Assembly (NCBI GenBank): GCA_026397395.1
Contig: JAPLUV010000022.1
Span: forward strand, 12,226-48,358
Direction of reading: 5' to 3'
DNA: 36,133 bases
Source of the DNA: a candidate division SR1 bacterium
GTDB taxonomy: Bacteria; Patescibacteriota; Gracilibacteria; Absconditabacterales; Absconditicoccaceae
Positions within the stretch are counted from its first letter, which is position 1. Each line of letters starts with the position of its first letter. Below, piece after piece: positions 8,516 through 17,543 of the stretch. The notes below the pieces were generated by a model. That model saw nothing but the letters and a program-made list of their open reading frames with translations, ran no database searches and was not told the DNA's origin. Position numbers and translations under genes: made by a program.

Positions 8516-9007
8516 ATGGGAAAAAAAGTTATTTTAGTCAGACACGGAAAGTATAATGAAGATGAAGAGGCAAATTTAAGTAATGAAGGAATAGGCGATA
8601 TGAAGCGATTAGCTCTAATTCTATTTCCTTACATTGTTGATAAAAATGTAATCTTCATCGCTTCTATGGCAAACCGAGGCATTCAATCGGCTGAGGTATT
8701 GCAAGAAATTTGGGAAAAAAATAATGTATTTCTTCCTTTTGAGAAAAAGTACGAGGTTTGGTCCGGTACAGATTCTCGGAGAGAAAGTAGTAGATTATTG
8801 GAGAAAGAAAAAAAGACAGTTTCAGTACACGATTTCAATTGGCTATCTTCATTTATCAAAGAAGATAAGCATGAAGTAATCGTTGTAGTAACACACCTGG
8901 AATTTGTTGAATATTTCCCCAGCCGTCTTGGTTTTGAAGGCCAAGAAATAAGTAAGGGTCGTGCAATGATCTTAGATATGGAAAACATGACGAGGAGTAT
9001 TGTATAA
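8516..9007 (+). CDS. Histidine phosphatase superfamily protein (phosphoglycerate mutase-like)
   Basis: 163 aa. The N-terminal VILVRHGKYNED is the branch motif with the catalytic His of the RHG triad. A distal His is in VIVVVTHLEFVEYFP, and LSNEGIGDMKRLA matches the usual LT..G..Q... helix. Length fits the SixA/small-phosphatase end of the family rather than cofactor-dependent phosphoglycerate mutase (about 230-250 aa). Substrate is unknown. The gene has no in-frame TGA, ends with TAA, has its own promoter (8447) and an intrinsic terminator (9023), and so appears monocistronic. Confidence 0.8.
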   Translation: MGKKVILVRHGKYNEDEEANLSNEGIGDMKRLALILFPYIVDKNVIFIASMANRGIQSAEVLQEIWEKNNVFLPFEKKYEVWSGTDSRRESSRLLEKEKKTVSVHDFNWLSSFIKEDKHEVIVVVTHLEFVEYFPSRLGFEGQEISKGRAMILDMENMTRSIV

Positions 9008-9022
9008 CAAATTTAACAATTG

Positions 9023-9048
9023 AAATTCCGGGGAATCACCGGAATTTT
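9023..9048 (+). terminator. Intrinsic terminator
   Basis: Nine-pair stem AAATTCCGG / CCGGAATTT around a seven- to eight-base loop, followed by a T-rich stretch. Confidence 0.6.
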
Positions 9049-9064
9049 AATTTATATTTATTTT

Positions 9065-9092
9065 TTGCAATTGCACAGCAAATCCCTATATT
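9065..9092 (+). promoter_or_regulatory. TTGCAA-type promoter of pnp
   Basis: TTGCAA 9065-9070, 16-nt spacer, TATATT 9087-9092, giving a predicted 5' leader of about 125 nt that includes the hairpin at 9124-9175. Confidence 0.6.
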
Positions 9093-9123
9093 TTCCTCGA
9101 AAGAAAATCCTGTTCGATTAGCA

Positions 9124-9175
9124 AGGCAGATTAAATCGTTTGCTCGTTATTGCAAGTGGCCGATTTAATCTGTCT
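9124..9175 (+). promoter_or_regulatory. Long hairpin in the pnp 5' leader
   Basis: Arms CAGATTAAATCG (9127-9138) and CGATTTAATCTG (9161-9172) pair perfectly over 12 bp and extend by about three more pairs. An inner TTGC/GCAA helix caps them. In E. coli a pnp leader stem-loop is cut by RNase III and PNPase then represses its own mRNA. By analogy this may be an autoregulatory or processing site; no T-run follows, so it is not a terminator. Confidence 0.55.
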
Positions 9176-9224
9176 AGTCGCCGTGTTTTCTGACCAGACT
9201 TTTATTCTTCTTATTTTTTTACCC

Positions 9225-11360
9225 ATGGCTATTACAGCAAAGAAATTTGACGTACATGCGAAAACCTTTGACCGAGAAGGCAAGAAAATTTCCTTCGAGA
9301 CAGGGAAACTAGCAGTACAAGCAACCAATGCAACCAAGATTCAATTCGGAGAAAACGTATTTCTCGTGGCTACCGTGATGGAAGCCAACCCAAGACCAGA
9401 TTCAGATTTTTTACCTCTTATGATAGATGTCAGAGAGAGTTTTTCTGCAGCAGGAAGACTTGGTGGCGCTGCATACAGGAGAAGAGAAGGTAGAGCATCA
9501 GATCAAGCTGTGTTGTACTGTAGACTTACGGACAGAGCATTGAGACCAATGTTTCCCAAGGGAATGATTAACGATGTTGTTATCACGATTACGCCACTTG
9601 CAATGGATCAAGAATTTGATTCATGAGTATCCATGTTGATAGCATCATCATTATCTCTTATGTCAGCAGGGATTCCTTTTGATGGACCAGTGGGCGCAGC
9701 ACAGATTGGCTACATTGATGAAAAATTTATTATCAATCCAACGATTGCAGAGTTAGAAAAAAGTATGTTTAATCTCATCGTAGCAGGAAAGAAAGGAACC
9801 ATTAATATGATCGAAGCGGATGGTGCAGAAGTGCCAGCTGAACTGATGAAGAAAGCATGTGAAGTTGGTCAAAAAGCAATTGATCAATCGTGCGATTTCC
9901 AGACGGCGTTTCTCAAAGAATTAACTATTACCAAGAAAGAAATCAAATATAACAAACCATCAGAAGATTTGATGAGCTTCATTAGCAATATTTTGACGAA
10001 AGATAAATTAAATGCAATGACAGGCAATACTAAAGTTCCATTCAACGACTTATATGTACAGTACGAAAAAGAAGCACTAGAGCTATCCAAAGAAAATATC
10101 GCAGACAAGGAACAAGAAGAATTCACCGAAGCCAAAATCAAGATGGCTGTCTTCAATACTATCAAAAAATTTATCCGCACGCGTACCTTAGAGACAGGAA
10201 AAAGATTGGACGATAGAGATCAAAAAGATATTAGACCATTGTACTGTGAAGTAAATGTCTTGCCGAGAGTACATGGAGCAGGATTGTTCCGAAGAGGCGA
10301 TACTCAGGTCTTGAGTACCGTTACGCTTGGATGACCAAAAGAATTTTTGATCCTTGATGATACTGAACATTACAATGTCCATCAAAGATATATCCATCAT
10401 TACAACTTCCCTCCATTTTCTACAGGAGAAGCGAAGGCGATGAGAGGCACAGGTAGGAGAGAAATCGGACATGGAAGATTGGCAGAAAAAGCTTTGGAAA
10501 GAATGTTGCCGAGCATGGAAGAATTCCCTTACACCATCAGAGTCGTATCTGAATGTTTAGGGTCGGGAGGATCAACCTCTATGGGTTCTGTTTGCTGATC
10601 TACGCTTGCCTTGTATGACGCAGGAGTGAAATTGATTAAACCAGTCGCAGGAATTGCGATGGGATTGATGACAGAACACGATGATGATAGCGATGTCATC
10701 AAGAAACATATTGTCTTAAATGACTTGATGGGAACTGAAGATTTCACGGGAGATATGGATTTCAAAGTTGCAGGAACCAAAGATGGGATTACCGCTATCC
10801 AACTTGATACCAAATTAAAAGGATTAACCATGGATATTGTACACGAAACGATTGACAGAGCATGTGAAGGCTACAAAGAAATAATGGACTTTATGCTCAA
10901 GACCATAGACAAACCAAACGCGACACTCAGAGAACACGCGCCAAAGATTCAGATTATTCATATCAAACCAGATAAGGTAAGAGAAGTAATCGGAAAGGGT
11001 GGTGATGTCATTAACGGAATTATTGATAGTAATCCAGGGGTGAAAATTGACTTCGAAGATGATGGAACATGTTATATCGGACATAAGGATCAAGCAGTGA
11101 TTGACAAGGTTATCGCTATCGTGCTTGAAATCGCTTCTGACTTAGAACCAGGACAAGAATTTGATGCAAAGATCAAGAGAATAGAGGACTACGGATTATT
11201 CGTTGAACTTCCAAAGAAGAAAATGGGACTCTGTCATATTTCCAATCTTGGTCAGAGATACGAGACACCACTTACTAATTCCTTCAAACTTGGTCAAGTG
11301 ATTAGAGTCAAGATCAAGGGAATAGATGCCGATGGCAAAGTTGCTTGTATGAAGATATAA
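9225..11360 (+). CDS. pnp: Polyribonucleotide nucleotidyltransferase (PNPase)
   Basis: 711 aa, full length. A 3'-5' phosphorolytic exoribonuclease that degrades mRNA and can also add tails. Two RNase PH domains are present. The first has [16 protein letters not shown] and [17 protein letters not shown]. The second has [38 protein letters not shown] and [20 protein letters not shown] domain follows ([15 protein letters not shown]), then an S1 domain ([20 protein letters not shown]). Only three TGA codons occur (9624, 10332, 10596), all at Gly positions, two of them in the active-site core. Start ATG 9225 is chosen over the upstream in-frame start at 9150 because the latter lies in the leader hairpin. 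It is probably monocistronic. Confidence 0.97.
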
Positions 11361-11365
11361 ACTCG

Positions 11366-11480
11366 TGGATGCGAGTGTAATGAATAGTTATGGATCGTAA
11401 TGTGTTGTTATGAATCGTAGACGATACATTACTCCAGCTTCAGCTGGAACATTACCATCCATTACACGCAGTACATTACT
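11366..11480. repeat. TAATG/CATTAC short-word repeat spacer
   Basis: Three or more GTAATG words on the left and four CATTAC words on the right make a loose inverted structure around CCAGC-TTCA-GCTGG. No gene is seen; it may terminate pnp. Confidence 0.5.
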
Positions 11481-11502
11481 TTTTATATCATAAACAATCC
11501 CA

Positions 11503-12057
11503 ATGAAATTTCTCAAAAAACTCATCACCATTGTCATTATTATCGCTGTTGTTTTACTCTTAGCTCGATGGTATCTTGGTGGATTTACTACGCCAGTGGT
11601 TACGGAGCAAAAGATGACCCCTTATCCAATCGCGTATACCACCTTTACCGGTGAATACAAAAATGTCGGCCCAACGATGACGAGTTTATACGCTGCACTG
11701 TCTGGTGCTGGAGTACATTCTACGACAGGTGTTGGTATCTATTATGATGATCCAGAAGTTATTTCTGGTCAGAATATGAGAAGCGATATCGGTAGCGTTA
11801 TTTCATCAGCAGAATTTACCAAGTTAGGCAAAACAGCTTCATCTGGATATAAGCTCAGAATGATGGCATGAGGAGATAAAATAGTCGTAGAATTTTCCTA
11901 CAAAAATAGTTTGTCGTATATGGTGGGACCTATCAAGGTCTATCCTATCGTCAATGCGTATCTGCAAGAGAAATGATACAAGACAACAATTCCAAGAGTT
12001 GAGATTTACGAAGTTTCTGCGAGTAAGATTTTGTATATAGCTGATATTGTAAAATAA
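11503..12057 (+). CDS. Membrane-anchored GyrI-like (effector-binding fold) protein
   Basis: 184 aa. One N-terminal membrane anchor (KLITIVIIIAVVLLLARWYL, residues about 6-25) is followed by a soluble domain with TTFTGEYKNVGPTMTSLYAAL and VGIYYDDPEVISG. This pattern fits the GyrI-like/AraC effector-binding fold: an aromatic near the start, L..L, then GIYYDDP. Such domains bind small hydrophobic molecules or act as hydrolases; the ligand is not deducible. Two TGA-coded glycines occur in the second half. The stop is TAA at 12055. It converges with the SLH-like gene, sharing the bidirectional terminator at 12157-12184. Confidence 0.65.
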
Positions 12058-12156
12058 TTTAGAGTTCAGAATGTAGAGTGCAGAATTAAAATATGCAAAA
12101 ATACCTTCACGCTGAACTATACACCTATCTACCGGCAGGCTATAAACTATGCATTC

Positions 12157-12184
12157 AAAAAAGATGCCAAGAGGCATCTTTTTT
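12157..12184. terminator. Bidirectional intrinsic terminator between convergent genes
   Basis: A twelve-pair perfect stem (AAAAAAGATGCC / GGCATCTTTTTT, loop AAGA) with T-runs on both strands. It overlaps the stop codon of the minus-strand gene by two bases. Confidence 0.75.
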
Positions 12185-13658
12185 ATATAGTTACATCGGT
12201 TTCTGTTACATTACCTGTTCATCTTGGCTTCACAATGCCATTCATATCAGCTCTCATGAGCATCAGCATAACATATCATCTCAATTCAAACATCAGTGGA
12301 TGATCTATTTTTTTCATGACATTAGCTTTTTGAAGTGCCTGTAAATGTTTAGAATACCATTGTAATTGGAGCGTAGGAGCGGATGATGTAGATCAGAGAA
12401 CTTGTCCAATTTTAGACACTAATCTCTGGACACCATTTTCTACTTTGATCAAAAAAGTTTCTTCTCACGGCTTGATATTATACATATCTCCAAAGAGCAA
12501 TCTGGAAAGAACAGTACCAAACTGAGCTCTATTGACGACCCCATTAGGTTCGAAGGTTTTTCTCGGTGTTGTTCAGTCTTCTTGTAATCACATCAGCCCA
12601 AGCTGACAAGATAAGATAGCATAGGCTTGCATTTCTGAATTTTCTTTCTCTATATCAGAGAACATACAGTTTTTATCTCATTCAGGCTTGATCCCCATAA
12701 ATTGTATAGCAAAGACAGAAATCATTTTGGCTAAATGTTTTCTCAAGAGAAGGCCAGTCATGTTTGCTTGTTGAATGGTGGGCATAGTAGTAATTCCATA
12801 TCCATGAGCCCAGAGATAGGCATTAGTAAGTTCTAATCCATAGGGGAATAACGATGCTTCTCCAGATAACGGTTCAGTAGTTGGAGCTCCATGTGCCTGC
12901 TCTCCCGTAGTAGCTGATTGACACACCCCAGGATATAGACTTGAAATATCACAAAAGTTTCCAGGTTTGGGAATATAATTATTTCCTACACAGACGACAT
13001 CAGACAACAGACAAGGAGGAGTCTCTATAATAGCTCCAATTGTTCATCAACCTCATCAACCTCATCAACCTCAACCTCATCAACCTCAACCTGGTTGAGG
13101 AGCAATGATGGTAAACGAGAAGGAAATAGTATTTCCCGCAATATCGATAACAAAAAAAGTATGACGTCATGGGGTAGAAATAGGAGTTCAACTAAGATAA
13201 GGTACGCCATCCACTTGAGCAAGTACTCCAGGAAGATTATCAGAAAAGGTGAAGACAATACTATGTCCATCTGGGCTGAATACAATATCTAATGTAGGAG
13301 GAATTTTATCTATCCATGTGATAGCCGCAGGAACAAAGAGGGAGCTCCACATATTTGTAGGACCAAAAGCAGCTCCAGAAGCATAAGGTCAAGTGCCTCG
13401 AAGATAGGAAAGAGTATATGATCCATTACCAGAAAAAACATAATTAAGTGTTCCTGTAATACTTGATCCTGTAATAGCTACCAAAACATCTCCACTCGTA
13501 TATACTCCACTAGTAAAGGCAGGTGAATAAATAATATCTACAAGCGCAGGTTGGATATCTACAAGGATTCTTGGTTCAGCAGCAAAAATAGTCTTTCATA
13601 GAATGATAGACATTAATAGTCATAGGAAAAAAAATCATTTTACTTGCTGCTTTCTCAT
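12183..13658 (-). CDS. Secreted SLH-like surface protein with TGA-coded polyglycine linker
   Basis: 491 aa. The N-terminus MRKQQVKGFFFLGLLMSIIL followed by GKTIFAAEP is a clear signal peptide (cleavage near AA-EP); three of its glycines are TGA. An Ig/bacterial-adhesion-like beta region follows (TSGVYTSGDVLVAITGSSIT, VFTFSDNLPGVLAQVDG). Next comes a run of 16 consecutive Gly (13044-13091; six GGT, ten TGA). The C-terminal half has Cys-containing segments and SLH-like motifs (NGVVNRAQFGTVLSRLLFG; HLQALQKANVMKKI; FELRGYVMLMLMRADMNG). It is inferred to be an exported S-layer or cell-surface protein. A promoter lies at 13725-13697. The standard code breaks it into fragments of 110 aa or less. Confidence 0.8.
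13044..13091 (-). repeat. Gly-Gly(-Gly) codon minisatellite, GGT-TGA(-TGA) units
   Basis: Six tandem units of GGT-TGA or GGT-TGA-TGA (lengths 9, 9, 9, 6, 9 and 6 bp on the plus strand) encode 16 glycines inside the SLH-like gene. The units keep frame because they are multiples of three. Length variation between strains would be expected. Confidence 0.9.
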
Positions 13659-13696
13659 ACGAGTACGAGACGATGAAAGAATAAAAGCATTATTTA

Positions 13697-13725
13697 AGTA
13701 TACACCAAAGTGTAAAAATTTGCAA
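13697..13725 (-). promoter_or_regulatory. Promoter of the SLH-like gene, sharing its -35 with the divergent gene
   Basis: On the minus strand TTGCAA (13725-13720), a 17-nt spacer and TATACT (13702-13697). Confidence 0.6.
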
Positions 13726-13747
13726 ATTTTGAAAATCTCACTACAAT
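13720..13747 (+). promoter_or_regulatory. Divergent promoter of the phosphatase-HIT gene
   Basis: The same palindromic TTGCAA (13720-13725), a 16-nt spacer and TACAAT (13742-13747). The ATG is 28 nt downstream of the -10. Confidence 0.55.
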
Positions 13748-13774
13748 TGAAGCACTTTATATCTCATATATTAT

Positions 13775-14713
13775 ATGAAAAAAAAGACTCGCATTCTCTT
13801 CGTCTGCAAGGGCAACATCTTTAGAAGCATGACGGCCGAGTATATGATGAAAAAATATCTTACACAACATAAGATTACTGATTTTGTTGTAAGTTCTGCT
13901 GGGATTGAAGCAAAACCACATATCGCGGATCCCTACCTAGTCGCAGATTTGAAGAAGAGAAAGATAGATGTGAGTAAACATCAGCAAAGAAAACTGAATA
14001 AAGAGCTTTTGGAGCAACAAGATATCGTTATCGCTATGGGACAAAACCACAAAGATTTTATTTGGCAACAGTGGAAAAGACGTGTATTTTTATTCAATGA
14101 ATTGGCTTATGATCAAAAAACGCCAGTATTGGATATCGAAGAGCATATCCCAGCGAATAAACTTAATGAAGAATCCAGAGAAAAATACGAAAAACATATC
14201 GTAGATCATATCCAAAAATGGACACCCGCAGTATTTACATCGTTAAACGAAAGACATTTCTTGTTCGAAAATTTTATTAGCAAAAGAGCTCGTCATAGAG
14301 ATAAGCTTCCCTTTATTCCCTTGTATGAAACGAAATATACGATAGCATTTATGTCTATTGCTATCCCATGGTACGAAGATGGACACGTGCTCATTATTCC
14401 CAAAAAAAGATTTAGAGATATAGAGGAAATACCAGCTGTGTACTTGCAAGATTTGATGAAGGCAGTCAAAATAATCGGAGCAGTCGTCAAACAAACGCAT
14501 ACAGGATACAACTTATTACTTAACAATGGAGAAGATGCAGGTCAATATATTCTTCATCTCCACTTTCACCTTATTCCTCGTCAAGTACATGATCATATCA
14601 CGATAGAATTTTTTAAGAAGCAAAAGATGTCTCCAGCTAAGTTTACGACATACAATACTGCATTAAAAAACAAGATAAAAGACTATCTCAAAAAACAAAA
14701 AAAAAGTAAATAA
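13775..14713 (+). CDS. Fusion: low-molecular-weight protein tyrosine phosphatase + HIT hydrolase
   Basis: 312 aa. Residues 1 to about 150 form a low-molecular-weight tyrosine phosphatase/ArsC-like domain: ILFVCKGNIFRSMTAEYMM holds the C-x5-R-S phosphate loop, and PVLDIEEHIP may be the equivalent of the general-acid DP loop. Residues from about 180 form a HIT domain: FMSIAIPWYEDGHVLIIPKK, then NNGEDAGQYILHLHFHLIPR with the H-x-H-x-H histidine triad. HIT enzymes hydrolyse nucleotide phosphoramidates or dinucleoside polyphosphates. Both active sites look intact, so it should be bifunctional. No in-frame TGA occurs in 312 codons. The junction is continuous without stop or frameshift. It is transcribed alone, with a terminator at 14741. 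Confidence 0.88.
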   Translation: MKKKTRILFVCKGNIFRSMTAEYMMKKYLTQHKITDFVVSSAGIEAKPHIADPYLVADLKKRKIDVSKHQQRKLNKELLEQQDIVIAMGQNHKDFIWQQWKRRVFLFNELAYDQKTPVLDIEEHIPANKLNEESREKYEKHIVDHIQKWTPAVFTSLNERHFLFENFISKRARHRDKLPFIPLYETKYTIAFMSIAIPWYEDGHVLIIPKKRFRDIEEIPAVYLQDLMKAVKIIGAVVKQTHTGYNLLLNNGEDAGQYILHLHFHLIPRQVHDHITIEFFKKQKMSPAKFTTYNTALKNKIKDYLKKQKKSK

Positions 14714-14740
14714 TAGCATAGTTTCTATATTTACTTCATG

Positions 14741-14763
14741 AGCGTCTTTATGACGCTTTTTTA
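14741..14763 (+). terminator. Intrinsic terminator
   Basis: AGCGTC / GACGCT stem around TTTAT, followed by a six-T run. Confidence 0.65.
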
Positions 14764-14799
14764 ATGCCAAAAAAGGGACCTATAAATCTCGTCAGATAT

Positions 14800-14828
14800 T
14801 TGCTTTTTTTATCATTTTCAGGTATAAT
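14800..14828 (+). promoter_or_regulatory. Promoter of the RuBisCO/AMP cluster
   Basis: TTGCTT 14800-14805, 17-nt spacer, consensus TATAAT 14823-14828, about 95 nt ahead of the isomerase ATG. Confidence 0.6.
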
Positions 14829-14868
14829 TATATATAGAAGAAGGAACAAAATGTATAATCATCAAAAA

Positions 14869-14906
14869 GACCTTCGACTTTATGACTTTAGACTTTAAGG
14901 ACTTTA
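14869..14906. repeat. GACTTTA short-word repeat in leader
   Basis: TTCGACTTTATGACTTTAGACTTTAAGGACTTT wording (broken here by unit: CTTCGACTTTA, TGACTTTA, GACTTTAAG, GACTTT), related to 1082-1163 and 8379-8425. It lies in the 5' leader of the isomerase gene. Confidence 0.55.
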
Positions 14907-14924
14907 TTATTTATATCAAAAAGA

Positions 14925-15896
14925 ATGACAGACAATTTTAAAAACATTAAAAAGGTAGCCGATGATATCACGTCTATCACTATCCAGTGAGCGACAAATA
15001 TTGCCAAAGCTGCACTTGAAATAATGATCAATGAAATTAAAACCAAAAAATTCAAGACAATCGCTGAATTGGAGTCATTCGTCAAGCAATGAGCCAAGCT
15101 GTTGATGCAGGCCAGACCTACGGAACCAATGTTATTCAATGGGATGAAATGTTCGCTTGTACAGGTAACGAGTTCAAAGGTTAACGGGTTAAAGAGTTGA
15201 AAAGATTCTCTAGCAAAACAAGTAAACCAATTACAAACAAGAATACTCAAAGCATTGAAAATGTATTTGTTAGATTTGCAGTGAGAAGAAAAATTGAGAC
15301 CAAAGATTGGTGCCAAAATAATTAAATCTGGTTATCACATCATGACGCATTGTCATTCGGGGTCGGTCGTTAAAGTCCTGACCACAGCTCGAGATCAAGG
15401 CAAAAAGATTCACGTCTACAACACAGAAACCAGACCACTATATCAGGGCAGAAGAACATCGGCTGATTTACTCAAGGCAGGCGTGCCAGATACGATGATT
15501 ACTGATGATTCTGCACCATTCTTTACAGACAATATCTATGAATCAGAAGTGCATATCGATATAGTAATCATTGGCAGCGATTGTATCAAACTCAATGGTG
15601 ATGTATACAATAAGATTTGAAGCTTCGCAATCGCTATGGCAGCCTGGCATTCAGGGACTCCTGTATACATTGTCGGAAGCTTAACCAAAGTGGATACAGA
15701 GTGAAAAGTAAAAATAGAAAAAAGATCTGGCAAAGAAATACGACCAGATGCACCGAAATGATTGGAAATTATTAACTATGCATTCGATATGATTCCAGCT
15801 AAATTTATTACTGGTATAATTACTGAATATGGCATCATCCCACCCAAAGATATTAAAAAATATGTAAAAACATATTATCCATGGATGATGACTTAG
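14925..15896 (+). CDS. e2b2: Ribose-1,5-bisphosphate isomerase (eIF-2B-like fold)
   Basis: 323 aa, about the size of the archaeal enzyme. Converts ribose-1,5-bisphosphate to ribulose-1,5-bisphosphate, the RuBisCO substrate. Motifs of the eIF-2B alpha/MtnA-like family are IMTHCHSGSVVKVL, HVYNTETRPLYQGRRTSADL, VDIVIIGSDC-type HIDIVIIGSDCIKLNGDVYNK, and the Gly after YNKI, which is TGA (15618). Six or so TGA codons are read as Gly. A segment after FNGMKCSLVQ (15170-15205) is made of GTTAA-rich words like those in the spacer at 15958-15990, suggesting an in-frame repeat insertion. It is the first gene of the cluster, 101 nt before RuBisCO. The assignment over MtnA rests on the neighbouring RuBisCO and AMP phosphorylase. 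Confidence 0.88.
15170..15205. repeat. GTTAA/GTTCAAAG short-word repeat inside the isomerase gene
   Basis: Words GTTCAAAG, GTTAACGG, GTTAAAGA and GTTGAAAA follow each other with 7-8 nt periodicity and resemble the spacer 15958-15990 read on the other strand. They are translated as a Ser/Lys/Val/Gly-rich loop. Confidence 0.5.
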
Positions 15897-15997
15897 TTGG
15901 TAGATGGGAGAACTTAGATCTTAGACTCCAGGCAACCAATAACCAATACACAAACATTTTAACTTTAAAAACTTTTTAACCTTTTAACTTCATATCA

Positions 15998-17458
15998 ATG
16001 GACATTCAAGAACTCATCGCTACGCTCAATTCCCATCAAGCGGCCTATATCAATATGGATCTCAAAGATCCGCAAAATGGCGAATACATGCTTTGCGTAT
16101 TTCATATCATTCCTTGAGGAAAACTCAATATCCTACAAGCGGCTTGTGAAATCTCAGCAGAATCAAGTACGGGAACTAACTTTGCTGTGCAGACAGAAAC
16201 AGCTTTCTCTAGAGAAATGAATTCTTTGGTTTACAAAATAGATCTGGAAAAAAACCTCGTACGAATTGCATATCCACGAAGACTCTTTGATCGCGGTGGG
16301 AATGTCCAAAACATCCTTACCTATATCGCAGGAAATATTTTCTGAATGAAAGATATCAATGCATTGAAGTTATTAGACGTACGATTTCCACCAGCAATGC
16401 TAGAACAATACGATGGACCAAGTTACACCTTAGACGACATGAGAAAATATTTGAACGTCTACGATAGACCAATCCTAGGAACTATCGTTAAACCAAAGAT
16501 GGGATTGACTTCAGCAGAATACGCTGAAGTAGCATACAACTTCCGAAAGGGTGGTGGAGACTTCGTCAAAAACGACGAACCCCAAGCTAATCAGGATTTT
16601 TGTCCTTACGATAAAATGGTGAGAAATGTTGCAGAAGCAATGGCTAAAGTAGTCAAAGAAACCGGTCACAAAAAAGTTCATTCCTTCAATGTTTCTGCAT
16701 CAGATTATGATACGATGATTTCCAGATGTGAGATGATTGTGAATTCAGGAATGGAAAAATGATCATATGCGTTTCTTATTGATTGAACAACTGCAGGTTG
16801 GATGGCAGTACAAACATTGAGAAGAAAATATCCTAATGTCTTTATTCATTTCCATAGAGCGGGACATGGAGCATTTACAAGACCTGAAAACCCAATCGGA
16901 TATACCGTGTTAGTATTATCCAAATTTGCTAGACTTGCAGGAACATCAGGTATCCATACCGGAACGGCTGGTGTAGGCAAGATGGCAGGAACTCCAGAAG
17001 AAGATGTAACCGCGGCACACAATATTTACGGACTCGAAGCACAGGGACATTTCTTTCATCAATCACGAGGTGATATCCCAGAAAATGATGCAGATCGAGT
17101 ATTGAAAGTCCAAGAAGATCATCATCAACATGTAACGCAAGAAGATGACTCCTGGAGAAATATGAAAAAATGTTGCCCAATTATTTCATGAGGGCTCAAC
17201 CCAACATTGCTCAAACCGTTTATTGATGTGATGGGCGATGTAGATTTTATCACGACGATGGGAGCAGGATGTCATGCACATCCAGGTGGTACAGAAAAAT
17301 GAGCAACCGCATTAGTGCAATCCTGTGAAGCATATAGCAAAGGAATAGATATTCATGAATATGCTAAGGATCATGAAGAACTTGCGCAGGCGATAGAATT
17401 CTTCACAAAGAAAGAGAATAAGGATTTGAGGCACGCCGAAAGGAGAGAATCAAATTAA
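15998..17458 (+). CDS. rbcL: RuBisCO large subunit, form II/III-like
   Basis: 486 aa. Carboxylates ribulose-1,5-bisphosphate to two 3-phosphoglycerates. Catalytic blocks are all present: GTIVKPKMGL (active-site Lys), GGGDFVKNDEPQANQ (carbamylated Lys plus metal-binding Asp-Glu), HFHRAGHGAFTR (active-site His), IHTGTAGVGKMAG (loop 6 Lys), and IISGGLNP (phosphate-binding Ser-Gly-Gly, first Gly TGA at 17189). GAGCHAHPGGTEKGATALVQ follows. An N-terminal domain of about 130 residues precedes the barrel. TGA occurs at about seven positions, including LIDG-TTAG. No small-subunit gene is nearby, as expected for forms II and III. The form call is by overall look, since no tree was built. The active site appears competent. 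Confidence 0.93.
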
Positions 17459-17475
17459 TCGTCAAGACATGTTTA

Positions 17476-17492
17476 CCCCGCACCAAGCGGGG
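17476..17492. repeat. GC-rich hairpin after rbcL
   Basis: CCCCGC / GCGGGG around ACCAA. A similarly framed hairpin (TTTACCCCG...GGGGCAG) follows the AMP phosphorylase gene at 19760-19780, so it is a small recurrent element. It has no T-run. Confidence 0.5.
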
Positions 17493-17543
17493 CAGCCAGA
17501 AGAGAAAGTAATTAATTATATTTTATTCTATATCCAATACAGA

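Noticed and set aside
9150-9224. Upstream start for pnp
   Set aside because: It falls in the leader hairpin and adds residues not found in PNPase.
12093-12344. Plus-strand frame of 83 codons after the GyrI-like gene
   Set aside because: It crosses the bidirectional terminator and lies antisense to the SLH-like coding sequence; composition is unlike a protein.
13031-13100. CRISPR-like or satellite array
   Set aside because: Units are 6-9 bp without spacers and lie in frame inside a coding sequence as GGT/TGA codons.
17469-17543. Upstream start for the 205-aa cluster protein
   Set aside because: It would translate a GC-rich intergenic hairpin; ATG 17544 gives a clean N-terminus.
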